This document shows, one piece after another, positions 46,959 through 55,512 of a DNA stretch of 64,000 bases (positions are counted from its first letter, which is position 1; each line of letters starts with the position of its first letter). Source of the stretch: Lentimicrobiaceae bacterium (GTDB taxonomy: Bacteria > Bacteroidota > Bacteroidia > Bacteroidales > JAGONC01). The stretch is taken from NCBI GenBank assembly GCA_017993235.1, contig JAGONC010000012.1, forward strand, positions 18,375-82,374, written 5' to 3'. The position numbers were made by a program, and so were the translations under genes. The notes beneath the pieces were generated by a model. The model did no database searches. It was not told where the DNA came from and saw only the letters and a program-made list of their open reading frames with translations.

Positions 46959-48200
46959 TCAGTGGATCATCCCCAGTTCCTTCCCCACCTTCACGAACGC
47001 CGCGATGGCCCTGTCGATGTGCGCGATCTCGTGGCCCGCGGAGATCTGGACCCGGATGCGGTCCTTTCCCCGGGGGACGACCGGGAACGAAAACGCCACG
47101 ACATAGATCCCTTCGTCGAGCATTTTGCTGGCAAAGGTTACGGCCAGCTTGGCGCTGTCGGGGTATTTACCGAACATGATCGGGACAATGGGGTGTTCAC
47201 CCGGGATGATATCGAATCCGGCTTCAGTCATTTTCTGCCGGAAATACTGGGTATTGGCTTCCAGCTTATCGCGCAGTGTGGTTGTTGAAGAAAGCATGTC
47301 CAGTACCTGGAGGGTTCCGCGGACCACCGATGGGGCAACGGTATTGGAGAACAGGTACGGGCGTGCCTTGTTGCGCATCCAGGCAATGATCTCTTTGCTG
47401 CTGGAGATGCATCCGCCGGAGGCTCCCCCGAGGGCTTTTCCAAAGGTGGTGGTGATGATATCAACACGCCCCATGACCCCGTGGTACTCATGGGTGCCGC
47501 GACCGGTCTTTCCCATGAATCCGGAGCAATGACTATCGTCGACCATGACCAGCGCGTTGTACTTATCAGCCAGATCGCAGATCTCTTTTAGCCGGGCCAC
47601 GTCACCATCCATGCTGAAAGCACCATCGGTGGCGATCATGCGGAAACGGCAGCCCTGCGCCTCTTTTAGGCATCTTTCAAGGCCCTTGGCCATCTTGCCC
47701 GTGGCCGGATCTTCCTCTTCCACATCCCGCATATCGCTGTGCTTGTAGATCCAGCGCTGTGCCTTGCAAAGCCTGATCCCGTCAATGATGGAGGCATGGT
47801 TCAGCGCATCCGTTATGATCGCATCCTGCTCACCCAGCAACGGCTCGAAGACAGCCCCGTTGGCGTCAAAACAGGAGGAAAACAGAATGGTGTCTTCCAT
47901 TCCGAGAAATTCAGAGACCTTTCTTTCCAGTTCCTTGTGAATATCCTGAGTTCCGCAGATGAAACGAACCGACGACAGTCCGTATCCCCTGCTCTCAATA
48001 CCGGAATGGGCAGCTTTGATCACCTCCGGATGGGAGGAGAGGCCCAGATAGTTATTGGCACAGAAGTTCAGGCACTTTTTGCCTTTGACAACGATTTCCG
48101 CACCCTGTTCACTTTCAATGATCCGTTCATGTTTATATAAGCCGGCATCTTCAATTTTTGCCAGTTCTTCCCGGAGATAATCCTTTATTTTTCCGTACAT
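46959..48200 (-). CDS. kbl: Glycine C-acetyltransferase (2-amino-3-ketobutyrate CoA ligase)
   Basis: A 413-residue PLP enzyme of the alpha-oxoamine synthase family that cleaves 2-amino-3-ketobutyrate with CoA to glycine and acetyl-CoA. Family marks are [71 protein letters not shown] and the PLP Lys in [14 protein letters not shown]. Residue choices match Kbl over AONS/BioF or HemA, and the tdh gene lies close by, giving both steps of threonine breakdown. It has its own promoter box and terminator. Confidence 0.96.
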   Translation of the reverse strand: MYGKIKDYLREELAKIEDAGLYKHERIIESEQGAEIVVKGKKCLNFCANNYLGLSSHPEVIKAAHSGIESRGYGLSSVRFICGTQDIHKELERKVSEFLGMEDTILFSSCFDANGAVFEPLLGEQDAIITDALNHASIIDGIRLCKAQRWIYKHSDMRDVEEEDPATGKMAKGLERCLKEAQGCRFRMIATDGAFSMDGDVARLKEICDLADKYNALVMVDDSHCSGFMGKTGRGTHEYHGVMGRVDIITTTFGKALGGASGGCISSSKEIIAWMRNKARPYLFSNTVAPSVVRGTLQVLDMLSSTTTLRDKLEANTQYFRQKMTEAGFDIIPGEHPIVPIMFGKYPDSAKLAVTFASKMLDEGIYVVAFSFPVVPRGKDRIRVQISAGHEIAHIDRAIAAFVKVGKELGMIH

Positions 48201-48244
48201 ACCTCAATGTTTTGATGATTAGCTGTGAATTTGTTAACAGGGCG

Positions 48245-48252
48245 CAAAGATA
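48245..48252 (-). promoter_or_regulatory. -7 box of kbl
   Basis: Reads TATCTTTG on the minus strand, an exact TAnnTTTG match, 44 nt before the kbl ATG and just past the stop of the GNAT-like gene. No clear TTG at -33. Confidence 0.55.
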
Positions 48253-48271
48253 CTATTTTTTGCCAGGCGGC

Positions 48272-49393
48272 TTACATCATTTTAATATAACAGCGTTTCC
48301 GCTTATGCTGAATATGGTTATAGTTCTTCCAGTGCTGTATGGCGTCGTGGTTCGTTTCCAGGATACCGGTCGTTTCAGCATATTTTACCCCATTTTCCAG
48401 CAGGATTGCCTGCAACTCACTGATAAGCAATGCGGATAATCCCATTCTCTGATATTTCGGATCAATGGCTGTCAGGAACAGGTCGGCCACCTGGGGATGT
48501 TTCAGCGCTTTTTTCAGGTGTATGAATCCGAAAGGAAGCATTTTTCCCCTGGCTTTTTGCATGGCTTCAGAAAGAGAGGGTACGGAAATGATAAATCCCA
48601 GCATGTGTTTGTCCCTGTCGAGGATTACTTTGATGAATCTGGGATTCAGGATGTTCATGTATTTGTTGATGTAGTACCGCTTCATGTTGTCGTTCAGGGG
48701 CACCACGCTGAACAGATCTTCAAAGGCGACGTTCAGCACATCAAATATCTCCATTCCGGCCTGCCGCATATCCTTTTTCGTTTTCATGCTCAGAACCGTC
48801 AGATTTTGCCTTGACTTAATGACTTCGGCCAGCCGGCGTGCCTTTTCAGGAATTTCTCCCATGGTGAGCCTGAACTCCACCCAATCAATGAACTTGCGAT
48901 AGCCAAGCCGTTCGAGATGATCCTGGTAATAGGGAAGGTGATAGACGGAAGCAACGGATGGCAGGTGTTCAAAGCCTTCCACAAGCAAACCCTGAGTATC
49001 GAGATTGGTGAATCCCAGCGGACCGTAGATCGTGCTCACCCCTTTTTCCCTGAGCCAGTTTTCAGCTGTATCGAATAGAATCCCTGTAACCCCTTGATCA
49101 TCAATGAATTCAGCACGAGTAAACCGGCCGGCGTTTTCACCTGTCTTTTCATTATGCAGGTGATGGACCAGGGCGCCAATACGCCCGACACACTTCCCGT
49201 CGCGCCGGGCGAGCCAAAAGGCAGCATCGCAAAAATCCAGGGCCGGGTTATATTCTTTTTGCAACGTATGGATCTCATCCGTTATCAGGGGCGGTACCCA
49301 GAAGGGATTGTCGCGGTAAACCTGAAAGGGGAATTTTACAAAAGTTCTTCTGTCAGATTGAGATTGGACCTGATGAATGGTAAGGGTACTCAT
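48272..49393 (-). CDS. GNAT-like acyltransferase-fold protein
   Basis: A 373-residue protein conserved in Bacteroidota, often placed near threonine genes, here between kbl and tdh. It has the look of two GNAT folds: an N-terminal part (VYRDNPFWVPPLITDE, FWLARRDGKCVGRIGALVHH, FDTAENWLREKGVSTIYGPLG) and a C-terminal part with the acetyl-CoA-type helix IDPKYQRMGLSALLISELQA and TGILETNHDAIQHWKNY. No signal peptide. Substrate is unknown; a role with aminoketone or amino-acid products is only suggested by position. Divergent from tdh with a 128-nt gap. Confidence 0.78.
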   Translation of the reverse strand: MSTLTIHQVQSQSDRRTFVKFPFQVYRDNPFWVPPLITDEIHTLQKEYNPALDFCDAAFWLARRDGKCVGRIGALVHHLHNEKTGENAGRFTRAEFIDDQGVTGILFDTAENWLREKGVSTIYGPLGFTNLDTQGLLVEGFEHLPSVASVYHLPYYQDHLERLGYRKFIDWVEFRLTMGEIPEKARRLAEVIKSRQNLTVLSMKTKKDMRQAGMEIFDVLNVAFEDLFSVVPLNDNMKRYYINKYMNILNPRFIKVILDRDKHMLGFIISVPSLSEAMQKARGKMLPFGFIHLKKALKHPQVADLFLTAIDPKYQRMGLSALLISELQAILLENGVKYAETTGILETNHDAIQHWKNYNHIQHKRKRCYIKMM

Positions 49394-49474
49394 AGTGCTG
49401 GGACTTTTCTGGGTTCAACGGTTGGATTTCCGGTTCATACACGCATGATCCATTTTACGGTATGATAAAAATAG

Positions 49475-49482
49475 TATCTTTG
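49475..49482 (+). promoter_or_regulatory. -7 box of tdh
   Basis: TATCTTTG, an exact TAnnTTTG match, 39 nt before the tdh ATG. The same eight bases serve kbl, which would fit joint expression of the threonine pathway. Confidence 0.6.
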
Positions 49483-49521
49483 CACATTTGTTAATAAAAT
49501 AACAGTAAAATTTATTTTCAT

Positions 49522-50484
49522 ATGAAGCGAATTTTGATCATTGGTTCGGTAGGTCAGATCGGATCAGAGCTGACCATGCGTTTGAGGGAAATCTACGGGA
49601 ACAACAATGTGGTTGCGGGATGGCGCAGCACCAGGCCTTCTGAGGAGCTGGCCGGGTCGGGTCCTCTGGAGCGGGTGGATGCGACAGAACCTGAACGAAT
49701 CGTGGAGGTTGTGAAAAAGTACAGGATTGACACGATCTTCAATCTGGCGGCACTCCTGTCGGCGGTGGCGGAACAGAAGCCACAGGCCGCCTGGAATGTG
49801 GGTGTGAATGGCGTTTATAATATCCTGGAAGTGGCCAGGGAAAACGGCTGTGCGGTGTTCTTCCCGAGCTCCATCGGTGCTTTCGGGCCCACAACGCCGC
49901 TCGACAATACTCCCCAGGATACGATCCAGCGACCCGGTACCATGTACGGTGTGACCAAAGTGGCAGGCGAACTGCTCAGCGACTATTATTTCAAGCGTTT
50001 TGGTGTTGATGCACGCGGACTGCGTTATCCGGGCATCATTTCCAATGTGACCCTGCCCGGCGGAGGGACCACGGACTATGCGGTTGAGATCTATTACGCT
50101 GCCGTTAAAGACAGGAAATACACCTGCCCGCTGAAAAAGGGCACCTATCTCGACATGATGTACATGCCCGACGCTCTGAATGCCGCCATCCAGCTGATGG
50201 AAGCCGATCCGGCAAAACTGATCCACAGGAATGCCTTTAACGTGACGGCCATGAGCTTCGATCCGGAGATCATTTTCCATGCAATCAAAAAGAGGATCCC
50301 GGAATTGACAATGAACTATGATGTGGATCCTGTTAAGCAGGGGATCGCCGAGTCGTGGCCCAATAAGATGGACGATATCGCTGCACGGCAGGAGTGGGGA
50401 TGGAATCCCAAGTGGAACCTGGAAGCGATGACCGACGACATGCTCAAGGTGATCGGGGAGAAGCATAAAAAAGGATTGATCTGA
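49522..50484 (+). CDS. tdh: L-threonine 3-dehydrogenase, SDR (epimerase-like) type
   Basis: A 320-residue extended short-chain dehydrogenase that oxidises threonine to 2-amino-3-ketobutyrate with NAD+. The Rossmann motif is IIGSVGQIGSELTMRL, the catalytic set is SS...YGVTK (FFPSSIGAFGP, TMYGVTKVAGELL), and RYPGIISNVTLPGGGTTDYA plus KKGTYLDMMYMPDALNA are specific to SDR-type TDH and separate it from GalE. Together with kbl it makes the two-step pathway. An intrinsic terminator follows at 37 nt. Confidence 0.95.
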   Translation: MKRILIIGSVGQIGSELTMRLREIYGNNNVVAGWRSTRPSEELAGSGPLERVDATEPERIVEVVKKYRIDTIFNLAALLSAVAEQKPQAAWNVGVNGVYNILEVARENGCAVFFPSSIGAFGPTTPLDNTPQDTIQRPGTMYGVTKVAGELLSDYYFKRFGVDARGLRYPGIISNVTLPGGGTTDYAVEIYYAAVKDRKYTCPLKKGTYLDMMYMPDALNAAIQLMEADPAKLIHRNAFNVTAMSFDPEIIFHAIKKRIPELTMNYDVDPVKQGIAESWPNKMDDIAARQEWGWNPKWNLEAMTDDMLKVIGEKHKKGLI

Positions 50485-50520
50485 CAGAAAGCTGACCCAA
50501 AACAGGATTTCTTTCATAAA

Positions 50521-50557
50521 AGCACCGGATGATTCACACCATCCGGTGCTTTTTTTT
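50521..50557 (+). terminator. Intrinsic terminator of tdh
   Basis: AGCACCGGATG (50521-50531) pairs perfectly with CATCCGGTGCT (50540-50550), eight-base loop, then seven or more T. Textbook intrinsic terminator. Confidence 0.93.
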
Positions 50558-50646
50558 GCTGATTTCAGGAAAAATTAATAACGCGTTAACGAATAATTCA
50601 CATCAAACGCGTCACTATGCTGCGGTTTTTAGCAAGGATAAGATAG

Positions 50647-50973
50647 ATCCAGAATATCGGCCAGACAAAGCATCAGTTTGTGTTCAAATACGACTGGTTC
50701 GATCCCAATAAAGATATCAAAGGGGATGACATCGCCTCCAGCGCCATGGAATTGCCGAAAGGGTACAATGCCACCAATGCCGTCGACCTTATGCACAACA
50801 CGATCGGCATCGGTTTGGCCTATCGCTGGAATGCACACGTGAAGCTTTCAGCTTATTATGATTTCGTCAGAAATGAAACATCCCCCCATCTGGCCAGCCC
50901 GAGTGCTTTGAAGGACTTTTCAAAAGACGTGGAGGATAATGTGTTTACCCTCCGCCTGCAGTATAAATTTTAG
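50647..50973 (+). pseudogene. 3' remnant of a phosphate-selective porin-type gene
   Basis: About 108 codons in one frame with no usable start: after a TAG (50644-50646) the frame reads IQNIGQTKHQFVFKYDWFDP, then NTIGIGLAYRWNAHVKLSAY and DNVFTLRLQYKF ending in Phe, as in the last strands of Bacteroidota OprO/OprP-like porins. The usual ~270-300 upstream residues are missing and what precedes it is AT-rich noncoding sequence, so the 5' part was deleted. It lies just before the pst operon, where a phosphate porin would make sense. A short protein from the GTG at 50680 (97 aa) is possible but would lack a signal peptide. Confidence 0.75.
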
Positions 50974-50989
50974 GCAATGATTACGATTA

Positions 50990-51022
50990 TTTAATATAGA
51001 CTTAATATTTGCTTAACATTCA
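50990..51022 (+). promoter_or_regulatory. Candidate Pho box: three 11-bp direct repeats before pstS
   Basis: TTTAATATAGA, CTTAATATTTG and CTTAACATTCA follow each other without gaps, a strict 11-bp period as in PhoB-binding sites. A -7-like TTATTTTG (51028-51035) begins 6 nt later, so the repeats cover the -33 region, and pstS starts at 51054. The operon itself encodes a PhoB/PhoR-type pair. Confidence 0.6.
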
Positions 51023-51053
51023 GTCATTTATTTTGCATTTAATTCAATGAAAC

Positions 51054-51887
51054 ATGAAAAAGTCAGTTATTTTATTATCGATCAGCTTATTAGCCGCACC
51101 TTCCCTCCTCTTTTCGCAGAATGTGGTGCTTAAAATAAAAGGAAGTGATACATGCCTGCCCCTGTCTCAAATGGAATCTGAAAGGTACATGAAGAAAAAT
51201 CCAGGTTCCTCGATCACCGTCACCGGCGGGGGATCCGGTGTTGGTATGGCTGCTTTGTTAAATGGCACCACCGATATAGCCCAATCTTCCCGTAAAATGA
51301 AGATGGATGAAAAGCTGAAGCTGCAGGAGGCAGGTAAGTCATTCAGGGAAACAATTTTCGCCTATGATGCACTGGCCGTGATCGTTCATCCTTCCAATAA
51401 GGTCAGCCAACTCACCCGCGAACAGCTCGAGGGCATTTTTACCGGATCCATCACCAACTGGAAAGAGGTGGGCGGAGAGGACCTGAAGATCATTGTCTAC
51501 TCCAGGGAGACCAGCTCAGGAACGTATGAATTCTTCAAGGAACATGTGCTGAACAAAAAGAACTTCGCCCCCTCGGCCCTGCTGATGCCGGCCACGGGAG
51601 CCATTGTACAGTCGGTGAGCCAGACCAGAGGAGCCATTGGTTATGTTGGATTGGCATATCTGGAGAGAACCGTTACAGCATTAAGGGTATCCTACGACAA
51701 GGGGGTGACCTTTACAGAACCCTCGGTGGCCAACGCCCAGAATAAGACCTATCCGGTGAGCAGGCCCCTGTATTATTATTACCTTATATCATCAGAGAAA
51801 CAGGTGAAATCCTATCTGGATTATGTGTTGTCCGGAGAAGGTCAGCAGATCGTACTGGAAACGGGTTTTGTTCCCCTGCCCAAATAA
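51054..51887 (+). CDS. pstS: Phosphate ABC transporter substrate-binding protein
   Basis: A 277-residue periplasmic phosphate binder. Signal peptide (LLSISLLAAPSLLFSQ), then LKIKGSDTCLPLSQ (phosphate loop 1), VTGGGSGVGMAALLNGTTDI, DALAVIVHPSNKVSQLTREQ and YSRETSSGTYEFF, whose Ser-Ser-Gly-Thr (residues 154-157) is a phosphate-contact loop, and GAIGYVGLAYL. It heads the operon and follows the three-copy 11-bp repeat. Confidence 0.95.
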   Translation: MKKSVILLSISLLAAPSLLFSQNVVLKIKGSDTCLPLSQMESERYMKKNPGSSITVTGGGSGVGMAALLNGTTDIAQSSRKMKMDEKLKLQEAGKSFRETIFAYDALAVIVHPSNKVSQLTREQLEGIFTGSITNWKEVGGEDLKIIVYSRETSSGTYEFFKEHVLNKKNFAPSALLMPATGAIVQSVSQTRGAIGYVGLAYLERTVTALRVSYDKGVTFTEPSVANAQNKTYPVSRPLYYYYLISSEKQVKSYLDYVLSGEGQQIVLETGFVPLPK

Positions 51888-51900
51888 ACAGAGCTCATTC

Positions 51901-53100
51901 ATGAGGAAAAGGATCCGGGAAATTCTCGAAAAGGTCACAGAAGGATTGCTTTTCAGCAGCAGCACGGTCACCAGCCTGGTCGTTCTGCTGATCATTATAT
52001 TTCTGTTCAGGGAAGGATTGGGAATCTTTCAGTCCACATCCGTCGACAAAAATCATGTACTGGCGATCCATCCTTCCAATCCGATAAATAAGCTAACCAC
52101 TGGCCAGATCGCAGGCATCTTTAACCGTGATATCCTGTTCTGGGATGAAGTGGGGGGCCGTTCCGACAGCATTCTTCTTTTCACCGTGAATGATATCGGG
52201 AATTATTATTCTGAGGAAGACCTGGGGGCAGAGTTTGAACATCTTCCCCGGAAGATCGACGAACTGATTGCCGTTCACCCGGGTATGATCGCGTATTTTC
52301 CTGAAACGTTCATGGTGGAGGATTTTCATGGGAAGGTATTACCGCGTAACAGGATAGGCGTTCCTGAGTTTTTCGGAGGGAAGGCATGGTATCCCACCTC
52401 GGAGCCTGCTGCCCAATTTGGTATCCTGTCGCTTTTCCTTGGTACCTTATGGGTGACCCTGGGTGCCATCCTGATCGCACTGCCCGTCGGGCTTGTCACT
52501 GCGATTTATATTGGCGAGGTGGCTCATCCCCGTATCAGGAGTTTATTCAAGCCGCTTATCGAATTACTGGCAGGAATTCCTTCGGTGGTTTACGGTTTTT
52601 TTGGTCTGGTCATCATCGTTCCCCTTATTCAGCGGACTTTCCATCTGCCCGTGGGCGAAACGGCGCTGGCGGGGAGCATTGTGCTGGCCATCATGGCGTT
52701 GCCTGTGATCATCACGATCTCTGAGGATGCCATCCGTACCGCGCCCGTGTCGATGAAAGAAGCCAGCCTGGCGCTGGGTGCATCGCACTGGCAGACGATC
52801 ACACGGGTCATCCTGCCTTATTCACGGTCAGGGATCATTGCAGCTTTTATCCTCGGGATTGGAAGAGCCATCGGCGAGACAATGGCCGTTTTGATGGTCA
52901 CCGGGAATGCAGCGATGATCCCCACTACGTTTCTCCAACCTGTCCGGACCATTCCGGCTACCATCGCAGCAGAACTTGGGGAAGCACCATACGGCGGCAC
53001 TCATTTCAAGGCACTCTTTGCCCTGGGCATCATCCTGTTTATCATCACATTTATTATCAATACCATGGTTGAGTTCATCAGACCACGAAAAAGTAATTAA
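51901..53100 (+). CDS. pstC: Phosphate ABC transporter permease PstC with PstS-like insertion
   Basis: A 399-residue inner-membrane permease. Helix 1 is residues about 22-37. The region about 49-155 is not found in ordinary PstC and resembles the middle of PstS: AIHPSNPINKLTTGQIAGIF and DILFWDEVGG against VHPSNKVSQLTREQ and SITNWKEVGG, then HPGMIAYFPETF against GAIGYVGLAYL. The usual PstC core follows with FLGTLWVTLGAILIALPVGL, LLAGIPSVVYGFFGL, and the ATPase-contact loop EASLALGASHWQTITRVILP. I chose the ATG at 51901 (MRKRIREILEK), 13 nt after pstS; the frame also runs upstream within pstS. Confidence 0.93.
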   Translation: MRKRIREILEKVTEGLLFSSSTVTSLVVLLIIIFLFREGLGIFQSTSVDKNHVLAIHPSNPINKLTTGQIAGIFNRDILFWDEVGGRSDSILLFTVNDIGNYYSEEDLGAEFEHLPRKIDELIAVHPGMIAYFPETFMVEDFHGKVLPRNRIGVPEFFGGKAWYPTSEPAAQFGILSLFLGTLWVTLGAILIALPVGLVTAIYIGEVAHPRIRSLFKPLIELLAGIPSVVYGFFGLVIIVPLIQRTFHLPVGETALAGSIVLAIMALPVIITISEDAIRTAPVSMKEASLALGASHWQTITRVILPYSRSGIIAAFILGIGRAIGETMAVLMVTGNAAMIPTTFLQPVRTIPATIAAELGEAPYGGTHFKALFALGIILFIITFIINTMVEFIRPRKSN

Positions 53101-53109
53101 TGAAATACC

Positions 53110-53970
53110 ATGAAACCAGGTAAACGACTGAGTCAATTTATTGCTTTCAGCCTTTTCGGGCTGATCAGTTACCTGATCGTGTTCATTTTATTTATTATCC
53201 TGGGTTTTATACTGATCCGAGGCATCTCTGCCATCAACTGGACTTTTCTCACCGCCATGCCCAGGGAGGGAATGACAGGGGGAGGTATCCTGCCGGCCAT
53301 TGTCGGAACCGGCTGCCTGGTCGCCGGAAGCATCCTGTTTGCTTTCCCGGTGGGAGTCCTTTCGGGCATTTATATGAATGAATACCTGAAGGAGAGCTGG
53401 TTCAAGAAGTTCATCCGGATGATGACCAATAACCTGGCAGGCATACCCTCGATCGTTTTCGGTCTTTTTGGTATGGCCCTGTTCGTCAACCAGCTGAAAT
53501 TCGGTGATTCGATCCTGGCCGGTTCGTTGACCCTTGGGCTGATGGTACTTCCGGTGATCATACGCACCACGGAGGAGAGCCTGAAAGCAGTCGATAAATC
53601 ATTACGGGAGGGCAGTTATGCACTCGGAGCCTCCAAACTGTGTACGATCCGAAAGGTTGTACTGCCTATAGCCTATCCCAATATCATCACAGGCCTTATC
53701 CTCTCGGTGAGCAGGGTATCGGGCGAAACGGCGCCGATCCTTTTCACTGTGGCGGCCTATTTTCTACCCAAACTGCCCACGGGCATCTTTGACCAGGTGA
53801 TGGCGCTACCGTACCATTTGTATGTACTTATCACCAGCGGTACAAATATCGAGGAATCCCGGCCGATGGCATACGGCACAGCACTGGTGTTGATTGTAAT
53901 CGTACTGATCGTCAATACGATTGCCAATGCGATCAGAAGATCATACCGAAAGAAGCTAAAACTCAGATAG
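53110..53970 (+). CDS. pstA: Phosphate ABC transporter permease PstA
   Basis: A 286-residue six-helix permease partner of PstC. It has GGGILPAIVGTGCLVAGSIL, NNLAGIPSIVFGLFGMALFV and the ATPase-contact loop REGSYALGASKLCTIRKVVL. It begins 9 nt after pstC and ends 6 nt before pstB. Confidence 0.96.
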   Translation: MKPGKRLSQFIAFSLFGLISYLIVFILFIILGFILIRGISAINWTFLTAMPREGMTGGGILPAIVGTGCLVAGSILFAFPVGVLSGIYMNEYLKESWFKKFIRMMTNNLAGIPSIVFGLFGMALFVNQLKFGDSILAGSLTLGLMVLPVIIRTTEESLKAVDKSLREGSYALGASKLCTIRKVVLPIAYPNIITGLILSVSRVSGETAPILFTVAAYFLPKLPTGIFDQVMALPYHLYVLITSGTNIEESRPMAYGTALVLIVIVLIVNTIANAIRRSYRKKLKLR

Positions 53971-53976
53971 GAATCC

Positions 53977-54735
53977 ATGTCAGAATATAAGGTTGAAACC
54001 CAGAACTTCAATTTGTTTTATGGTGATTTCCACGCACTAAAGGATATCAATTTCCGCGCAGAGCCCAATACCATTACCGCTTTCATCGGTCCTTCCGGGT
54101 GCGGGAAATCCACCCTGTTACGTGTCTTCAACCGGATGAACGACCTGATCGATGGGGTAAAAGTCACAGGCAGGGTCTTTATCGACAACAGGGAGGTCAA
54201 CGATAAATCCATCCGGGTGGATGAACTCAGGAAACAGGTGGGGATGGTATTTCAAAAGCCCAACCCGTTCCCCAAAACAATTTTTGAAAATGTCGCCTTC
54301 GGTCTTCGTGTCAATGGGATCAGTGACAGGCATTTTATTGAAGAGCGCGTGGTGGAATCCATCAAGAAGGCGGCCTTATGGGACGAGGTGAAAGATAAGC
54401 TGAAGAAGTCGGCGATGGAACTTTCGGGCGGGCAGCAGCAGCGATTGTGCATCGCCCGCACACTGGCTGTCGAGCCGTCGTTGATCCTGATGGACGAGCC
54501 TGCCTCGGCACTGGATCCCATTTCGACGGGAAAGATTGAAGACCTGATCTTTGAGCTGAAGAAGAGCTATACCATCATCATTGTCACCCATAACATGCAG
54601 CAGGCCGGCCGGGTGAGCGACTATACCGCCTTTTTTTACCTGGGTGAGCTGGTCGAATGGGATAAAACGGTCAAGATCTTCACCAATCCGACGAACATCC
54701 AGACCCAGCATTATGTTACCGGAAAATTCGGTTAA
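53977..54735 (+). CDS. pstB: Phosphate ABC transporter ATPase
   Basis: A 252-residue ABC ATPase powering PstCA. Walker A is [10 protein letters not shown]-loop [17 protein letters not shown] (typical PstB), signature [16 protein letters not shown], Walker [14 protein letters not shown] and H-loop [20 protein letters not shown]. All residues needed for ATP hydrolysis are present. Confidence 0.98.
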   Translation: MSEYKVETQNFNLFYGDFHALKDINFRAEPNTITAFIGPSGCGKSTLLRVFNRMNDLIDGVKVTGRVFIDNREVNDKSIRVDELRKQVGMVFQKPNPFPKTIFENVAFGLRVNGISDRHFIEERVVESIKKAALWDEVKDKLKKSAMELSGGQQQRLCIARTLAVEPSLILMDEPASALDPISTGKIEDLIFELKKSYTIIIVTHNMQQAGRVSDYTAFFYLGELVEWDKTVKIFTNPTNIQTQHYVTGKFG

Positions 54736-54816
54736 TCGCGGACGAACGGATATATTTCTCACAGATTTCACGGATGGACACAGATAATGATCAGAAGATA
54801 AGTAATTTTGGAACCC

Positions 54817-55512
54817 ATGACCACACATATTGATATTGAACTTAAGATCCTCAGGACCGATATCATCTACATGTGGAACCTGGTGATCAACCAGCTTTCC
54901 AAGACGCGCAAGGCAACGGAGGAATTTGACAGAGGGCTGGCCACGGAGATCGCTGCCACTGAAAAACGCATTGACGCCTATGAGCTGAAAATTGACATGG
55001 ACTGTGAGAATATCCTGGCCCTGTTCAATCCACTGGCCAATGAGCTCCGTTTTGTGCTCTCGGTGCTTAAGATCAACTATAACCTCGAACGGATCGGTGA
55101 TTTTGCATGGGGCATCGCAAAAATCATCCGGGATAAGGATCACCCCTTTTCGTCAGAAGCATTGTCAACGACACAGTTGCTCATGTTGTTTGACACCTCC
55201 ATTGACATGCTTTCCGAAGCCCTGGTCGCTTTTGAGTCGGAAGATAACCAGCTGGCCAGAAGTATTTTTTCGAAGGATGTAACCCTGGATGAAGCCAACC
55301 GTGAAGCCGTCAACAACATCTCCGGGCTGATCCATCACTATCCCGACGAGGTCAAGGATCTTTTGAATCTTCTGATCGTGGTCCGCAAACTGGAAAGGGC
55401 AGGCGATCATACCAAGAACATCTGCGAGGAGATCATCTTTTATCTGGAAGCAAAGGTGTTAAGGCATAAGAAGAAAAATAAGAATGCGGACCTTCCCGCA
55501 GCCGAGTCATGA
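54817..55512 (+). CDS. phoU: Phosphate transport regulator PhoU
   Basis: A 231-residue helical protein with two PhoU three-helix bundles that links the Pst transporter to the PhoR kinase and keeps the regulon off when phosphate is plentiful. The repeated ExxxD metal-type words appear as NLERIGDFAWGIAKII and KLERAGDHTKNICEEI. I use the ATG at 54817; a TTG nine bases upstream is in frame. Its stop overlaps the next start by 4 nt (ATGA). The gap before it (54736-54816) holds a CACAGATTTCACGGAT-type dispersed repeat. Confidence 0.93.
   Translation: MTTHIDIELKILRTDIIYMWNLVINQLSKTRKATEEFDRGLATEIAATEKRIDAYELKIDMDCENILALFNPLANELRFVLSVLKINYNLERIGDFAWGIAKIIRDKDHPFSSEALSTTQLLMLFDTSIDMLSEALVAFESEDNQLARSIFSKDVTLDEANREAVNNISGLIHHYPDEVKDLLNLLIVVRKLERAGDHTKNICEEIIFYLEAKVLRHKKKNKNADLPAAES

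Noticed and set aside
49564..50517. Minus-strand open frame of about 317 codons
   Set aside because: Fully antisense to tdh, whose motifs are certain; His/Arg/Pro-rich translation is typical of a shadow frame.
51823..51900. Longer N-terminus for PstC overlapping pstS
   Set aside because: Adds residues with no membrane or signal character that are translated out of the pstS coding region; the ATG at 51901 gives a normal N-terminus.
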